Source: Vibrio intestinalis
GTDB lineage: Bacteria > Pseudomonadota > Gammaproteobacteria > Enterobacterales > Vibrionaceae
DNA length: 64,000 nucleotides
Direction: 5' to 3'
Assembly: GCF_025195085.2 (NCBI RefSeq)
Contig: NZ_JANAVY020000003.1
Location: 62,001-126,000 of the forward strand
The translations under genes were made by a program, and so were the position numbers. Under the pieces are notes generated by a model. That model saw only the letters and a program-made list of their open reading frames with translations, had not been told where the DNA came from and made no database searches. Positions 19,003 to 30,261 of the stretch are shown in pieces. The number at the start of each line of letters is the position of its first letter. Positions within the stretch are counted from its first letter, which is position 1.

Positions 19003-21450
19003 ATGGACATCTTGCTCTCCCTACTTGGCTTCACGCTAGTATTGTGTGTTTGCCTCTACCGCCGAACGTCGTTGTTCGCGGCCATTACAGCAACCTCTGT
19101 TACCTTAGTTGTGTTAACTGTGCTTGGTACAGCTGGTGCTGTCAGTTGGCTCACTTACGCGTTAGCCATCGCACTGTTTGTCGTCCCTTCTATTCGACAA
19201 TCACTATTCAGCGCCAAGGCATTAAATGCGTTTCGTAAAGTTCTTCCTGCCATGTCGCAAACCGAAAAAGAAGCGCTCGATGCAGGTACAGTATGGTGGG
19301 AAGCAGAGCTGTTCAAAGGCAAGCCTAACTGGCATACCCTACACAACATTAAAGCGCCGACTCTTAGCAAAGAAGAACAAGCTTTTCTTGATGGCCCAGT
19401 TGAAGAAGTGTGCGCCATGGTTAACGATTACCAAGTTACTCATGAGCTGGCCGATCTTCCTCCTGAAGTATGGCAGTACCTAAAGCAACACAAATTCTTT
19501 GCCATGATCATCAAAAAAGAATACGGCGGCTTAGAATTTTCTGCCTACGCACAATCTCTTGTTCTACAGAAACTCACTGGTGTATCAAGCGTGCTTTCAT
19601 CCACTGTAGGGGTTCCTAACTCACTTGGCCCAGGTGAACTGCTACAACATTACGGCACCAAAGAGCAACGTGATCATTATTTACCACGCTTAGCAGAGGG
19701 CAAAGAGATTCCATGTTTCGCCCTTACTAGCCCAGAAGCAGGCTCAGACGCGGGTGCTATACCAGACCATGGCACGGTTTGCTATGGCGAGTGGCAAGGC
19801 GAGCAAGTGCTTGGCATGCGCCTAACATGGAACAAGCGCTACATTACCCTAGCGCCTGTTGCGACGGTACTTGGCCTTGCGTTTAAATTGCGTGACCCTG
19901 ATGGCTTACTCGGCGAGCAAAAAGATCTCGGTATTACCTGTGCTCTCATCCCAACCGACCTCGATGGGGTGGAGATTGGTAACCGCCACTTCCCACTGAA
20001 CGTCCCATTCCAAAACGGCCCTACCCGAGCTAATGACCTATTCGTACCGATTGATTTCATCATCGGTGGTAAAGAAATGGCTGGCCAAGGCTGGCGCATG
20101 TTGGTGGAATGTTTATCGGTAGGTCGAGGGATTACATTACCTTCTAACTCAACCGGCGGCATTAAGACTGCGGCACTGGCTACCGGTGCTTACGCTCGTA
20201 TTCGTCGTCAATTTAAGCAGCCTATTGGCCACATGGAAGGCGTTGAAGAACCACTCGCACGCCTCGCAGGTAATGCTTATGTGATGGATGCTGCCAGCGC
20301 ACTTACAGTCGCAGGTATCGACCTTGGTGAGAAGCCATCGGTTATTTCTGCAATTGTAAAATACCACTGTACGCACCGCGGTCAGCGCAGCATCATCGAT
20401 GCCATGGATATTGTTGGCGGCAAAGGTATTTGCCTTGGCCCAGCTAACTTCCTCGCTCGTGGTTATCAAGGTGCGCCGATTGCGATTACCGTAGAAGGTG
20501 CAAACATCCTAACTCGCTCGATGATCATCTATGGTCAAGGTGCGATTCGTTGTCACCCTTACGTTCTAAAAGAAATGGAAGCCGCCCACTCAGAACGCAG
20601 TGATGCCCTAGAGCAATTTGATGCCGCACTCTCTGGCCATGTCGCGTTTACCTTAAGTAACTTGGTGCGCAGCTTATGGCTCGGTCTTAGCGATGGTCGC
20701 TTCTCTGAAACGCCAGTCAGTGATGCAACAGCTCGTTACTATCAGCAATTAAACCGTTATAGCGCCAACATCGCGTTGCTATCAGATATTTCAATGGCAG
20801 TACTTGGCGGTTCACTAAAACGTAAAGAGCGTATTTCTGCTCGCCTTGGTGATGTACTGAGCCAACTTTACCTGGGCTCAGCCACGCTCAAACGCTTTGA
20901 TATTGAAGGCCGACATAAAGAAGATTTACCTTTGTTGCACTGGGGCATGCAAGACAGCCTATATCAAACTGAGCAAGCGATTGATGAACTTCTGACTAAC
21001 TTCCCGAATAAAATTATTGGTCGTCTACTTCGTGTTGTTCTGTTGCCACTTGGCCGTGTACGTAAAGCGCCAAATGACAAACTCGATAGCCAAGTGGCGC
21101 ATCTGCTACAAACGCCAAGTGCTACCCGAGACCGTTTAGGCCGCAACCAATACTTAATCGCAAGTGAGCACAACCCTGCAGGTAAAATTGAACAAGCACT
21201 GCATACTATTGTGCAAGCTGAACCCGTCTTCAATAAGATATGTAAAGCACTGGAACAACGTAAGCCGTTCTTACAGTTAGATAAGGTTGCTCAGCTTGGT
21301 CTAGAAAAAGGCATTATTGACCAAACTGAAGCCGACCTTTTGATTGAAGCGGAACGTCAGCGTCTGTATGTCATTAATGTTGATGATTTTGAACCAAGCG
21401 ATTTGGCTGCAAAGCCTAACTTGCCGCCTCTCATGGATGAAGTGGCATAG
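19003..21450 (+). CDS. fadE: FadE, acyl-CoA dehydrogenase
   Basis: FadE catalyses the first step of the beta-oxidation cycle, oxidising acyl-CoA to trans-2-enoyl-CoA with FAD. At 815 residues it is the long FadE type, with two N-terminal hydrophobic segments (about residues 1-70) that place it at the inner membrane. Core motifs include [18 protein letters not shown] (FAD and acyl-CoA binding), [22 protein letters not shown] and [25 protein letters not shown], the segment with the catalytic acidic residue. A long C-terminal extension (DUF1974-like) is typical. FadR-controlled promoter, monocistronic. Confidence 0.96.
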   Translation: MDILLSLLGFTLVLCVCLYRRTSLFAAITATSVTLVVLTVLGTAGAVSWLTYALAIALFVVPSIRQSLFSAKALNAFRKVLPAMSQTEKEALDAGTVWWEAELFKGKPNWHTLHNIKAPTLSKEEQAFLDGPVEEVCAMVNDYQVTHELADLPPEVWQYLKQHKFFAMIIKKEYGGLEFSAYAQSLVLQKLTGVSSVLSSTVGVPNSLGPGELLQHYGTKEQRDHYLPRLAEGKEIPCFALTSPEAGSDAGAIPDHGTVCYGEWQGEQVLGMRLTWNKRYITLAPVATVLGLAFKLRDPDGLLGEQKDLGITCALIPTDLDGVEIGNRHFPLNVPFQNGPTRANDLFVPIDFIIGGKEMAGQGWRMLVECLSVGRGITLPSNSTGGIKTAALATGAYARIRRQFKQPIGHMEGVEEPLARLAGNAYVMDAASALTVAGIDLGEKPSVISAIVKYHCTHRGQRSIIDAMDIVGGKGICLGPANFLARGYQGAPIAITVEGANILTRSMIIYGQGAIRCHPYVLKEMEAAHSERSDALEQFDAALSGHVAFTLSNLVRSLWLGLSDGRFSETPVSDATARYYQQLNRYSANIALLSDISMAVLGGSLKRKERISARLGDVLSQLYLGSATLKRFDIEGRHKEDLPLLHWGMQDSLYQTEQAIDELLTNFPNKIIGRLLRVVLLPLGRVRKAPNDKLDSQVAHLLQTPSATRDRLGRNQYLIASEHNPAGKIEQALHTIVQAEPVFNKICKALEQRKPFLQLDKVAQLGLEKGIIDQTEADLLIEAERQRLYVINVDDFEPSDLAAKPNLPPLMDEVA

Positions 21451-21462
21451 ACGCTGAAATAG

Positions 21463-21493
21463 AAAAAGGGCTGCGATTGCAGCCCTTGTTTTA
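21463..21493. terminator. Bidirectional terminator, fadE / der
   Basis: AAGGGCTGC / GCAGCCCTT stem with 4-base loop, A run upstream and T-rich tail, in the 58-base gap between two convergent genes. Confidence 0.9.
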
Positions 21494-21508
21494 TTCTGTC
21501 TCTAACAA

Positions 21509-22993
21509 TTACTTGTTACGGTTTTTAACCGCGCTCATCAAGCGCTTACGTTTACGCTCTTGAGACATAGTCATTTTGTTAGATTTACCTTCAAACGGGT
21601 TTTCACTGTTCTGGAACTGGATACGAATTGGCGTACCCATGATCTCTAGCGACTTACGATAGTAGTTCATCAAGTAACGTTTGTACGAATCTGGTAGTTC
21701 GTTTACTTGGTTACCGTGAATAACCACGATTGGTGGGTTGTAACCACCCGCGTGCGCGTATTTCAGCTTAACACGACGGCCACGAACCAACGGCGGCTGG
21801 TGATCTTCTGTTGCCATTTTCATGATGCGAGTCAGTACAGAGGTACCTACACGAGTCGTTGCCGACTTGTACGCTTCTTGAACGGATTCAAACAAGTGAC
21901 CAACACCTGTACCGTGCAATGCAGAGATAAAGTGAATACGAGCAAAATCAACGAAGCCTAGGCGACGGTCTAGCTCTTTCTTCACATGCTCTTTCACATC
22001 AGTATCTAAACCATCCCACTTGTTTACTGCTAGTACGATTGAACGACCAGCGTTCAATGCAAAGCCTAGTAAGCTAAGGTCTTGGTCAGAGATGTTTTCA
22101 CGCGCGTCGATAACAAGTAGTACAACGTTCGCATCTTCAATCGCTTTCAGTGTTTTAACTACTGAGAATTTCTCAACGGTTTCGTTGATACGCTTACGAC
22201 GACGAACACCCGCTGTATCGATCAGTACGTACTCACGCTCATCACGTTCCATTGGGATATAGATTGAATCACGAGTTGTACCCGGCATATCGTAAACAAC
22301 CACACGCTCTTCACCAAGAATGCGGTTAGTTAGTGTCGATTTACCAACGTTAGGACGACCGATGATTGCCAGTTTGATTGGTTGATCTTGCAGGCGCTTG
22401 AACTCTTGCTCAGCTTCTTCTTCGCTGTAATCAAGCTTCTCTTCTTCTTGATCAACTAGGTCAGTCAGATCTTCAATCTCGCCCTGCTCTTCCATAAGCT
22501 TTTCAGCAAACGGGTTAAGCGCGCGATCAATCAGAGCACCAACACCTCGGCCATGAGCCGCTGCGATTTGGTACATGTTTTCTACGCCTAGCTGCCAGAA
22601 GTCAGCCGATGCTGCGTCAGCATCAATACCATCCACCTTGTTTACAACAAGCATGGCTGGTTTTTCAATCTTACGTAGGTGGTTAGCAATCGCAATATCA
22701 GACGGTGTTAGACCCGCGCGGCCATCAACCATAAATAGCACAACATCAGCTTCATCAATTGCCGCTAATGACTGCTCTGCCATTTTGGTTTCTACACCTT
22801 CCTCACTGCCATCAATACCGCCCGTATCGATTACAATAAATTCGTGCTCGCCAAGTTTCGCTTGGCCGTATTTACGGTCACGAGTTAATCCAGGGAAATC
22901 CGCAACCAACGCGTCACGTGTACGAGTCAATCGGTTAAACAACGTAGACTTACCTACGTTAGGACGCCCAACTAGAGCAACAACAGGTACCAT
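21509..22993 (-). CDS. der: GTPase Der (EngA)
   Basis: An essential GTPase with two G domains in tandem that acts in 50S ribosome assembly. In this 494-residue protein the first P-loop GRPNVGKST is near residue 8 and the second near residue 213. Each is followed by DTGG/DTAG switch motifs and NKVD/NKWD specificity motifs. An acidic linker (about 165-205) separates the domains and a KH-like domain (about 390-470) contacts rRNA; the tail is basic. It lies downstream of bamB but is separated from it by a terminator and a large inverted repeat, so it probably has its own promoter. Confidence 0.96.
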   Translation of the reverse strand: MVPVVALVGRPNVGKSTLFNRLTRTRDALVADFPGLTRDRKYGQAKLGEHEFIVIDTGGIDGSEEGVETKMAEQSLAAIDEADVVLFMVDGRAGLTPSDIAIANHLRKIEKPAMLVVNKVDGIDADAASADFWQLGVENMYQIAAAHGRGVGALIDRALNPFAEKLMEEQGEIEDLTDLVDQEEEKLDYSEEEAEQEFKRLQDQPIKLAIIGRPNVGKSTLTNRILGEERVVVYDMPGTTRDSIYIPMERDEREYVLIDTAGVRRRKRINETVEKFSVVKTLKAIEDANVVLLVIDARENISDQDLSLLGFALNAGRSIVLAVNKWDGLDTDVKEHVKKELDRRLGFVDFARIHFISALHGTGVGHLFESVQEAYKSATTRVGTSVLTRIMKMATEDHQPPLVRGRRVKLKYAHAGGYNPPIVVIHGNQVNELPDSYKRYLMNYYRKSLEIMGTPIRIQFQNSENPFEGKSNKMTMSQERKRKRLMSAVKNRNK

Positions 22994-23020
22994 AATAACC
23001 TCTACAATTTCTTTTCTTAT

Positions 23021-23079
23021 GTAGTTATAGGTAATGACTGGAAATTCATGTTTTAAATCCAGCAGTTACCTATAACTAC
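23021..23079. repeat. Imperfect inverted repeat upstream of der
   Basis: Two 22-base arms (23021-23042 and 23058-23079) match at 19 positions around a 15-base loop. The core is GTAGTTATAGGTAA and its complement. It lies 28 bases before der, so it could fold in the der leader. The T-run expected of a terminator is not evident. Confidence 0.75.
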
Positions 23080-23130
23080 AGCGCCTATTCTGAATACTCT
23101 ATTCGTAAAAATATTTAGAGTATATGCAAT

Positions 23131-23164
23131 AAAACGGCTCCTAGCTGAAAACAGCCAGGAGCCG
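23131..23164 (-). terminator. Terminator after bamB
   Basis: On the minus strand a CGGCTCCT-G-GCTG stem with one mismatch, a TTTT loop and a TTTTATT tail lies 22 bases past the bamB stop. Confidence 0.82.
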
Positions 23165-23185
23165 AATGTGAATTATATCACGAAA

Positions 23186-24346
23186 TTATTGTGCGATCGT
23201 AAGTTTCTTTACATCGCCATTTCGTGTTACGACAACATAACCGCCATCAACCACGATTGGTGGTACAGCCAAGCCGCTATCGTCCACTAGCTGTTGAGAA
23301 ACAAACTCACCAGTAAAGCGGTCAATCCAGTATAGGTAACCTTCGCTATCACCCACCACTAGGTATTCACCAATCATCGTCGGTGCTGTTACTAAGCGGT
23401 ACTCAAGCTGCTTGTTGTTCCAAAGCTCTGTACCACTGCGCGCATCAACTGCTACTAGGTGATCTTTGTCTGTGACAACAAATAAACGGCTACCATCGTT
23501 CGCCATATCGGTTGAAGATGAGTAACTACGCTTCCACGCTGGCTTACCAGAGCGTAAATCAATCGCTGTCAGTTGGCCGTTAAAACCAACCGCGTACAGA
23601 ATACCACCCATGATCATTGGAGAAGCATCAACATCCACTAAGCGATCAATCTCAGTTGCGCCTTGAGGAGTACCAATTGGCTGTTGCCAAATTAGCTGAC
23701 CACGCTCGACAATTGCAGCCGCTAGACGACCATTTGCCGTACCCCAAAATACACCACCTGATACTGTAGCTGGCTTACTGTTGCCGCGCAGAGAAAGGCT
23801 TGGTACTTCGGTGATAATGACCCACTTTTGCTCACCAGTCAATTGGTCTAAAGCAACCAATACACCCTCTGTGGTGTGAACCAAAACTAAGTTTGAATCA
23901 ACCACTGGCGCTGCAAGCACTTCACCTTGCACAGGGGCGCGCCATGCTAGCTCACCCGTTTCTTCATTAAGAGCGATCACTTCACCGTTTTCGCTACCAA
24001 TAAATAGCTGGCTGTAACCTGCGGTAATACCGCCAGATAAACGAGCTGGTACGTCTTGCTCTAAATCAACCGTCCAAAGGTCTTGGCCATTTTCTGGGTT
24101 AAGAGCGCGAACTAGACCATTTCGACTTGCCACAAATACTTTGTCGTAAGCATATTCTGGTGAAAGCTTAGAGAAGTAAAAATCTACTCCATTGCCAACA
24201 GATGTGCTCCATTGACCTACTGGGGTAAATTCACTGTTTACTTGTGGCACAGGCGCCATGATGATGGTGTCTTCTTCACTTGCACAACCGGCAAGAGCGC
24301 CAACCATAACCGCAGCAACCAACGCTTTATTCAGCATTTTCTTCAT
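23186..24346 (-). CDS. bamB: BamB, outer membrane protein assembly lipoprotein
   Basis: BamB is a lipoprotein on the periplasmic face of the outer membrane that binds BamA and helps fold beta-barrel proteins. The 386-residue precursor has a lipobox (GALAGC) with acylated Cys21 or so, and then repeated PQQ-like blades (e.g. LNPENGQDLWTVDLEQ, LNEETGELAWRAPVQG, LDQLTGEQKWVI, VDARSGTELWNN), which form an eight-bladed propeller. It starts 11 bases after yfgM, within the rodZ-ispG-hisS-yfgM-bamB cluster, the order conserved in gammaproteobacteria. Confidence 0.96.
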   Translation of the reverse strand: MKKMLNKALVAAVMVGALAGCASEEDTIIMAPVPQVNSEFTPVGQWSTSVGNGVDFYFSKLSPEYAYDKVFVASRNGLVRALNPENGQDLWTVDLEQDVPARLSGGITAGYSQLFIGSENGEVIALNEETGELAWRAPVQGEVLAAPVVDSNLVLVHTTEGVLVALDQLTGEQKWVIITEVPSLSLRGNSKPATVSGGVFWGTANGRLAAAIVERGQLIWQQPIGTPQGATEIDRLVDVDASPMIMGGILYAVGFNGQLTAIDLRSGKPAWKRSYSSSTDMANDGSRLFVVTDKDHLVAVDARSGTELWNNKQLEYRLVTAPTMIGEYLVVGDSEGYLYWIDRFTGEFVSQQLVDDSGLAVPPIVVDGGYVVVTRNGDVKKLTIAQ

Positions 24347-24357
24347 GCTCAGTGCCC

Positions 24358-24972
24358 TTACTTGGCTAGATCGTCCAGTTTCATTTTCAGTGCTTGGCTT
24401 GCATCACCCGCTTGTTCAGCTTCTGTGTATGCTGCGTATGCACCGTCTGCATCTCCTTTGCGCAGTAAGATGTCACCTTTCAGCTCAGCAACACGACCCG
24501 CCCAGCTTGCATCTGTAATGCTTGCTAGTTGAGAGATTGCCGCATCAAATTTACCTTGCTCAGACTGTAGGCGTGCTAGGCGGTAGTTAAGGATCGCGCT
24601 TAGAGCCTGATCTTTAGTCGCCGTTTTTGCCCACTCAAGCTGTGCAATCGCATCGTCTAGCTTGTTTGCTTCAACTTGCACTTTTGCTAGCTGAAGTGCT
24701 GCTAGTACAGCGTATTCTGTTTCACCATTTGCATCGATAAACGCTTGCACTTGGCCTTCTGCATCTGCGCCGCTTGCCGCTAATGTCTCAACCGCTTTAG
24801 TGTAGCTTTCTGATGCCGCCTCTTGAGCAGAAACAACTGAATCTTGGTAGTAACGCCAACCGAATAAGCCACCTAAACCGATAACAGCACCAAAGATGAC
24901 GGCTTTGCCGTTCTCTTTCCACCAATCTTTGATCGCTTCTACTTGTTGTTCTTCAGTATCGTAGAGTTCCAC
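24358..24972 (-). CDS. yfgM: YfgM, ancillary SecYEG translocon subunit
   Basis: A 204-residue single-pass membrane protein with a periplasmic TPR-like domain. YfgM works with PpiD at the Sec translocon to hand over exported proteins and also affects the Rcs response. The start is the GTG at 24972 (VELYDTEEQQVEAIKDWWKENG) with AGGACAGGAA upstream; a further upstream extension adds unrelated residues. The membrane segment is AVIFGAVIGLGGLFGW (about residues 22-38) and helical repeats follow to the end. Lies between hisS and bamB. Confidence 0.9.
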   Translation of the reverse strand: MELYDTEEQQVEAIKDWWKENGKAVIFGAVIGLGGLFGWRYYQDSVVSAQEAASESYTKAVETLAASGADAEGQVQAFIDANGETEYAVLAALQLAKVQVEANKLDDAIAQLEWAKTATKDQALSAILNYRLARLQSEQGKFDAAISQLASITDASWAGRVAELKGDILLRKGDADGAYAAYTEAEQAGDASQALKMKLDDLAK

Positions 24973-25036
24973 TTCCTGTCCTCTTAACATTACAAAAGTG
25001 GCGTTCAATGGCGCCACTTTGCTAAAACTCGTTTAA

Positions 25037-26305
25037 TTAAATCAATTCTGCCAATTTCGCTACTGCGTCTGCTTGGCTCAATGTATCTTGTGTACCACCA
25101 ACTAGGTCTTTCAATACCACAGTGTTATCTGCGACTTCGTTTTCACCTAGTACCAGTGCCACAACCGCGCCTACTTTGTCTGCACGTTTAAATTGCTTCT
25201 TGAAGTTACCACCACCAAAGTGAGTCATTACTCGAAGACCCGGAACTTGCTCACGCAATTGCTCAGCAAGCTTCATACCTGCCATCATGGTGCCTTCACC
25301 CGCAGTAACCATGTAAACATCTACACTGCGACGAACTTCGTCTAGCTCTAGTGTTTCTAGCATCAGTACTAGACGCTCTAAACCCATCGCAAAACCAACT
25401 GCTGGTGTTGCTTTACCGCCTAGCTGTTCTACAAGGCCATCGTAGCGGCCGCCGCCACATACTGTACCTTGAGAGCCTAAGCTTTCAGTGATCCACTCAA
25501 ATACTGTGCGGTTGTAATAATCCAAGCCACGAACAAGACGCTCGTTTACTGTGTATTCGATGCCTGCAGCGTCAAGAAGTTCACACAGACCTGCAAAATG
25601 TTGCTTTGACTCATCATCTAGGTAATCAGATAGACGAGGAGCATCACCTAAAATTGCTTGTACGTCTGAGTTCTTAGTATCTAGAACACGCAGAGGGTTA
25701 GTGTGCATGCGACGCTTACAATCTTCATCAAGAACATCCATATGTTGCTCTAGGAATGCGATCAATGCTTCACGGTAGTTTGCACGCGCTTCTAGAGAAC
25801 CGATCGAGTTCAGTTCTAGACGAACATGTTTGTCGATGCCTAGCTCACGCCATAGACGTGCAGTCATCATGATAAGCTCAGCATCTACATCTGGACCATC
25901 TAGACCAAACACTTCAACACCACATTGGTGGAACTGACGGTAGCGACCTTTTTGAGGACGTTCGTGACGGAACATTGGGCCCATGTACCATAGGCGTTGT
26001 TCTTGGTTGTATAGCAGACCATTTTCGATGCCTGAGCGAACACAACCCGCCGTGCCTTCAGGACGTAGAGTTAGGCTGTCACCGTTGCGATCTTCAAAGG
26101 TGTACATTTCCTTTTCAACTACATCAGTCACTTCACCGATAGCGCGGCTAAATAGATGCGTCATCTCAACGATTGGCATGCGTACTTCGTTGTAACCGTA
26201 CGCGCTAATGACGTTCTTCACTGTGTTTTCTAGCTTTTGCCACAGTGGTGATTGAGTTGGGAGACAGTCGTTCATGCCTCGAATTGCTTGAATAGTTTTT
26301 GCCAC
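25037..26305 (-). CDS. hisS: Histidyl-tRNA synthetase
   Basis: Class II synthetase that charges tRNA-His. The 422-residue protein opens [16 protein letters not shown], with motif 2 in [21 protein letters not shown], the histidine-specific [15 protein letters not shown] loop and the [14 protein letters not shown] motif, then motif 3 [11 protein letters not shown]. The C-terminal anticodon-binding domain starts near residue 330. It sits between ispG and yfgM; the 70-base gap to ispG suggests a common transcript. Confidence 0.97.
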   Translation of the reverse strand: MAKTIQAIRGMNDCLPTQSPLWQKLENTVKNVISAYGYNEVRMPIVEMTHLFSRAIGEVTDVVEKEMYTFEDRNGDSLTLRPEGTAGCVRSGIENGLLYNQEQRLWYMGPMFRHERPQKGRYRQFHQCGVEVFGLDGPDVDAELIMMTARLWRELGIDKHVRLELNSIGSLEARANYREALIAFLEQHMDVLDEDCKRRMHTNPLRVLDTKNSDVQAILGDAPRLSDYLDDESKQHFAGLCELLDAAGIEYTVNERLVRGLDYYNRTVFEWITESLGSQGTVCGGGRYDGLVEQLGGKATPAVGFAMGLERLVLMLETLELDEVRRSVDVYMVTAGEGTMMAGMKLAEQLREQVPGLRVMTHFGGGNFKKQFKRADKVGAVVALVLGENEVADNTVVLKDLVGGTQDTLSQADAVAKLAELI

Positions 26306-26375
26306 AATAGTTACCGTAATCTTGTTACTTACTGTAATACTCGTTGAGATGAGTAAAGGCCTGACTCAGTCAGAC

Positions 26376-27494
26376 CTATTCTTGAATTTTAATGTCGATG
26401 CGATTTGACTCGTCCATCACCGCCGCTTTTGCGCGGATTTTGGCTTCGAGTTTATCCACCAAGTCATCGTTGTCTAAACGCTCTTTCTGACGCTTACCGT
26501 CTTCGTAGAAAGCGCTCTTACGGTTACTGCCCGCAAGACCTAAGTGTGAAACTTCCGCTTCACCTGGGCCATTCACAACACAACCGATGATAGATACATC
26601 CAACGGCGTGATGATGTCTTCTAGGCGCTCTTCTAATGCGTTTACTGTGCTAATGACATCAAACTCTTGACGCGAACAGCTTGGACACGCGATAAAGTTA
26701 ATACCACGAGAGCGAATACGCAGTGACTTTAGAATATCAAAACCAACTTTGATTTCTTCCACTGGATTAGCCGCAAGTGAGATACGCAGAGTATCACCGA
26801 TACCTTCTGCTAACAGCATACCTAGGCCAACCGCAGATTTCACTGAACCCGCGCGCGCACCACCAGCTTCGGTGATACCTAGGTGTAATGGCTGCTCAAT
26901 TTTCTTGGCCAGCAAACGGTATGAATCTACCGCTAGGAATACGTCAGACGCTTTCACGCTCACTTTGAATTGATCAAAGTTCAAACGGTCAAGGATATCA
27001 ACGTGACGCATTGCTGACTCCAACAGCGCCTCTGCTGTTGGCTCGCCATATTTCATCTGAATATCTTTTTCTAACGAACCGCCGTTTACACCAATACGAA
27101 TTGGGATGTTTTTATCGCGCGCGCAGTCAACAACAGAACGAATACGATCTTCGTTACCGATGTTGCCCGGGTTAATACGCAAACAATCCACGCCGTACTC
27201 AGCGACTTTCAGTGCGATTCGGTAGTCAAAGTGAATATCCGCTACTAGCGGAATGTTCACTTGCTTTTTAATTTCACGGAATGCTTCTGCGGCATCCATC
27301 GTAGGAACAGAAACACGTACAATGTCTGCGCCCACATTTTCCAGTGATTTAATTTGTGCAACAGTCGCTTCTACGTCTGTTGTTCTGGTGTTAGTCATTG
27401 ATTGCACAGCAATCGGTGCACCATCACCAATAGGCACGTCACCCACATAAATACGTTTAGATGGGCGGCGTTTGATAGGAGATTCGTGTTGCAT
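26376..27494 (-). CDS. ispG: IspG, HMBPP synthase
   Basis: IspG (GcpE) converts 2-C-methyl-D-erythritol 2,4-cyclodiphosphate to HMBPP, the penultimate step of the MEP isoprenoid route. The enzyme has 372 residues, with an N-terminal TIM barrel ([19 protein letters not shown]) and a 4Fe-4S domain. Its cluster ligands are in CPSCSRQEF and CVVNGPGE, plus a Glu. The Fe-S requirement links it to the cluster assembly genes elsewhere in the window. It begins 8 bases after the rodZ stop and is almost certainly co-transcribed with it. Confidence 0.97.
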   Translation of the reverse strand: MQHESPIKRRPSKRIYVGDVPIGDGAPIAVQSMTNTRTTDVEATVAQIKSLENVGADIVRVSVPTMDAAEAFREIKKQVNIPLVADIHFDYRIALKVAEYGVDCLRINPGNIGNEDRIRSVVDCARDKNIPIRIGVNGGSLEKDIQMKYGEPTAEALLESAMRHVDILDRLNFDQFKVSVKASDVFLAVDSYRLLAKKIEQPLHLGITEAGGARAGSVKSAVGLGMLLAEGIGDTLRISLAANPVEEIKVGFDILKSLRIRSRGINFIACPSCSRQEFDVISTVNALEERLEDIITPLDVSIIGCVVNGPGEAEVSHLGLAGSNRKSAFYEDGKRQKERLDNDDLVDKLEAKIRAKAAVMDESNRIDIKIQE

Positions 27495-27502
27495 AGTATT
27501 TT

Positions 27503-28480
27503 CTAAGGTAAAGTGAATCTTGCTACTTTGCCTGCAGTATACCCAGAAAGGTCGACAGGTTCACTTGCTAATGTGATAGAAACGTTTTCAGGCGCACCTA
27601 AAATAACTTTGTAAGGTTTTTTACCTTCAAGTTTTAGCTCTTCGCCAGTGTTTTTAACGCGTGATACTAAGGTTTTCCCCGTCGCATCTTTCACTTGAAC
27701 CCAGCAATCGCCATTAAATTTTAGCACTAGGCTATTTGGGTTTACCGCTTCTGCTTGAGGCTCAGCTTGAGCAACCGACTCAGTAGGTTGCGCTTCTGGC
27801 GCGGGCGCTGCGTTTGCAACTTCAGTGGTCGCGGCCTCTTCGCCTACAGATTGCGTTGAAGATTGAGCATCTTCAACAGCTGACTCTTCGCTTGGCACAG
27901 ATTCTTCTGAAGTTTGCAGCATCTCGGCTTCAGCTTCGGTAGTTTCTGGCTGTGCAGCTTCAAGCGTTGCTGGCTCAGGAGCAATGGTTTCTAACTGCGC
28001 TTCAGGCGCGTTGTCGATAACTTCTTCTTGCGCGACAAGATCAACCACGTCTTTTTGCTGGTTCTGCCACCACCAAACCGATGAAATACCAACAATTACC
28101 GCCACAATACCCCAAGTAATGAGCATGATTCGGCTATCGTGTTTCTCACGATTGGTTTGGCGCGAGAAACTTTGCATTTTTTGCTCTTGCTGCTGAGCGC
28201 TGCCACTGTCATCCAGTGCGCTAAAAACAACTTCTTCATCAATACCAACCGCTTTAGCGTAAGAACGCAAATAACCACGAGTAAACGTGGCAACTTGGTC
28301 TGATTCAAACTGGTTTAATTCGATATTTTCGATGATAGAAATGCGCAGGCGTAGACGGTCGGCAATTTGCTTTTGGCTTAGGCCAAGTTCTTCGCGTTTA
28401 TTCTTCAGGATGGTTCCTGCTTCAAGGCGAATACTGTCTACATTATCTTCGTTTACTGGAGCTGCTTGTTCCGAGTTCAT
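27503..28480 (-). CDS. rodZ: RodZ, cytoskeletal cell-shape protein
   Basis: RodZ anchors MreB to the inner membrane and supports rod shape. The 325-residue protein has a cytoplasmic Cro/C1-type helix-turn-helix (about 20-85: [22 protein letters not shown]), a basic juxtamembrane stretch, and one membrane segment ([21 protein letters not shown], about 117-137). An acidic, Ala/Glu/Pro-rich periplasmic linker and a C-terminal DUF4115 beta domain (about 250-325) follow. The linker is low complexity and fast evolving. It heads the rodZ-ispG-hisS cluster. Confidence 0.94.
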   Translation of the reverse strand: MNSEQAAPVNEDNVDSIRLEAGTILKNKREELGLSQKQIADRLRLRISIIENIELNQFESDQVATFTRGYLRSYAKAVGIDEEVVFSALDDSGSAQQQEQKMQSFSRQTNREKHDSRIMLITWGIVAVIVGISSVWWWQNQQKDVVDLVAQEEVIDNAPEAQLETIAPEPATLEAAQPETTEAEAEMLQTSEESVPSEESAVEDAQSSTQSVGEEAATTEVANAAPAPEAQPTESVAQAEPQAEAVNPNSLVLKFNGDCWVQVKDATGKTLVSRVKNTGEELKLEGKKPYKVILGAPENVSITLASEPVDLSGYTAGKVARFTLP

Positions 28481-28877
28481 AATTGTCTGTCTCTGTGTCT
28501 AACGTCGGCAACCACTATTTATTATTTTTAGTTAGTTATTGGTTTTGCCAAAGCGAGTAAATTTCTCAATCGTTTACCTAATTTAATGCACCTGCATGAG
28601 GTGAAAGTTCAGAAGATTTAGGTTTTCAGATTGTCTTTTGTCCTATTTCAGCACGTTCAATTGTCAAATCGACTGAAACTATGGGTATAACTATTAATTC
28701 TAATAGATATCAAGCACGAAACAACACAACTTAGATAGATAAATTACAGCCAGCTCAAGGTTTTTCTAAAAATTGACATTTCGCTTGGTCGATATTTCGA
28801 CAAAGTTCGATAAAAAACCACCATTTAGCCACAAAAAAGCCAGAGCTAGGCTCTGGCTTATGTAAATTCGTTTTGGC
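28481..28877. other. Intergenic region rodZ / rlmN without a gene
   Basis: This 397-base AT-rich stretch holds the presumed rodZ promoter and the rlmN terminator. I found no open reading frame of note. The tetratricopeptide pilus gene pilF/pilW, which I recall between rlmN and rodZ in several vibrios, is not here and no remnant is recognisable. Confidence 0.6.
28833..28860 (-). terminator. Terminator after rlmN
   Basis: On the minus strand, AAGCCAGAGC pairs with GCTCTGGCTT around a 3-base loop, followed by six T residues, just past the rlmN stop. Confidence 0.9.
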
Positions 28878-30002
28878 TTAAACCGCTTTTACGTCGATTG
28901 TTTCGCCTTTGGCAGCTTTAATTGTCGCTGTACGTTTTGTACGGTCGATAACATCACCAACCAATTGGCCACACGCCGCATCAATATCATCACCACGTGT
29001 TTTACGCACGGTTACTGTGTGGTCGTATTGCATCAATGTTTTTTGGAAACGGTCAATGCGAGAGTTACTTGGTTTCTTGTACGGAGAACCCGGGTATGGG
29101 TTAAACGGAATCAAGTTGATCTTACATGGCGTATCTTTTAGCAATTCTGCAAGCTCACGGGCATGGTCCATGTCGTCATTCACATGGTCTAGTAGAACGT
29201 ATTCTACGGTTACTTTACCGCGGTTAGCATTTGAAGAATCAATGTAACGACGCACAGAACCAAGGAAATCTTGAATGTCCCAACGGTCATTCAATGGCAT
29301 GATTTCACTGCGCAGTTTGTTGTTTGGTGCGTGCAGAGAAATAGCCAAAGCCACGTCGATTTGACCTGTCATTTGGTCAAGGCCAGATACCACACCTGAA
29401 GTCGATACCGTAACGCGACGTTTAGATAGACCAAAACCAAGATCATCCAGCATCAACTCAAGCGCTGGGATCAGGTTTTTCATGTTCAGTAATGGCTCAC
29501 CCATACCCATCATTACCACGTTGGTAATTGGGCGACGGCCTGTCTCTTTTTGCAAGCCCACTTCACGTGCAGCGCGCCATACCTGACCGATGATTTCAGA
29601 TACTTTTAGGTTACGGTTAAAACCTTGCTGAGCGGTTGAGCAGAATTTACATTCCAATGCACAACCTACCTGAGAAGAGACACACAAAGTCGCGCGGTCA
29701 TCTTCTGGGATGTAAACCGTTTCTACGTCTTGGTCGCCAACTTTCATCGCCCATTTAATCGTGCCATCAGAAGAGTGCTGAGCCTCTGCTACTGTTGGCG
29801 CTTTGATTTCACAGCGATGCTTAAGCTTCTCACGTAGCTTCTTGTTAATGTTGGTCATGTTATCGAAGTCATCAACACCGAAATGGTAAATCCACTTCAT
29901 CACCTGTTCAGCACGGAACGCTTTTTCGTTCAATTCTTCAGCGAAGAATTTACGCATTCCTTGGCGATTGAAGTCGAGTAGATTTATTTTCGCAGTGGTC
30001 AT
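28878..30002 (-). CDS. rlmN: RlmN, 23S rRNA/tRNA adenine C2-methyltransferase
   Basis: A radical SAM enzyme that methylates C2 of A2503 in 23S rRNA and A37 in some tRNAs. The ATG at 30002 has GAGAGG five bases upstream and gives the family start [11 protein letters not shown] and 374 residues. The cluster motif [14 protein letters not shown] (CxxxCxxC) and the second conserved cysteine in [11 protein letters not shown] near the C-terminus, which carries the methyl group, are both present. In the linked cluster its immediate neighbour is rodZ. Confidence 0.95.
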   Translation of the reverse strand: MTTAKINLLDFNRQGMRKFFAEELNEKAFRAEQVMKWIYHFGVDDFDNMTNINKKLREKLKHRCEIKAPTVAEAQHSSDGTIKWAMKVGDQDVETVYIPEDDRATLCVSSQVGCALECKFCSTAQQGFNRNLKVSEIIGQVWRAAREVGLQKETGRRPITNVVMMGMGEPLLNMKNLIPALELMLDDLGFGLSKRRVTVSTSGVVSGLDQMTGQIDVALAISLHAPNNKLRSEIMPLNDRWDIQDFLGSVRRYIDSSNANRGKVTVEYVLLDHVNDDMDHARELAELLKDTPCKINLIPFNPYPGSPYKKPSNSRIDRFQKTLMQYDHTVTVRKTRGDDIDAACGQLVGDVIDRTKRTATIKAAKGETIDVKAV

Positions 30003-30228
30003 GTAGCCTCTCAAAAGACGGGACATTAATAAGGGCGCGAATTGTACAGCCTTTACGCACCAACAACAAGAGGTGTAAAGCCATGTATTTTTTAAGACAT
30101 TAATATCTTGATGATTAAAATTTGCACAATAAGAATTTTAGTGAATTTCGCACCATTTCACACGCTGACTTACCTTTAATGCGCGGAAGATTTTGACGAT
30201 AACAGAGGTAATACGGAAGAGATAAAAT

Positions 30229-30254
30229 AAAGGCCCACAATGATTGCAGGCCTC
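30229..30254 (-). terminator. Terminator after csdE
   Basis: On the minus strand AGGCC and GGCCT flank an inner CAAT/ATTG pairing, followed by TTTATTTTAT. It lies a few bases beyond the csdE stop; the stem has internal mismatches. Confidence 0.65.
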
Positions 30255-30261
30255 GGAGGAA

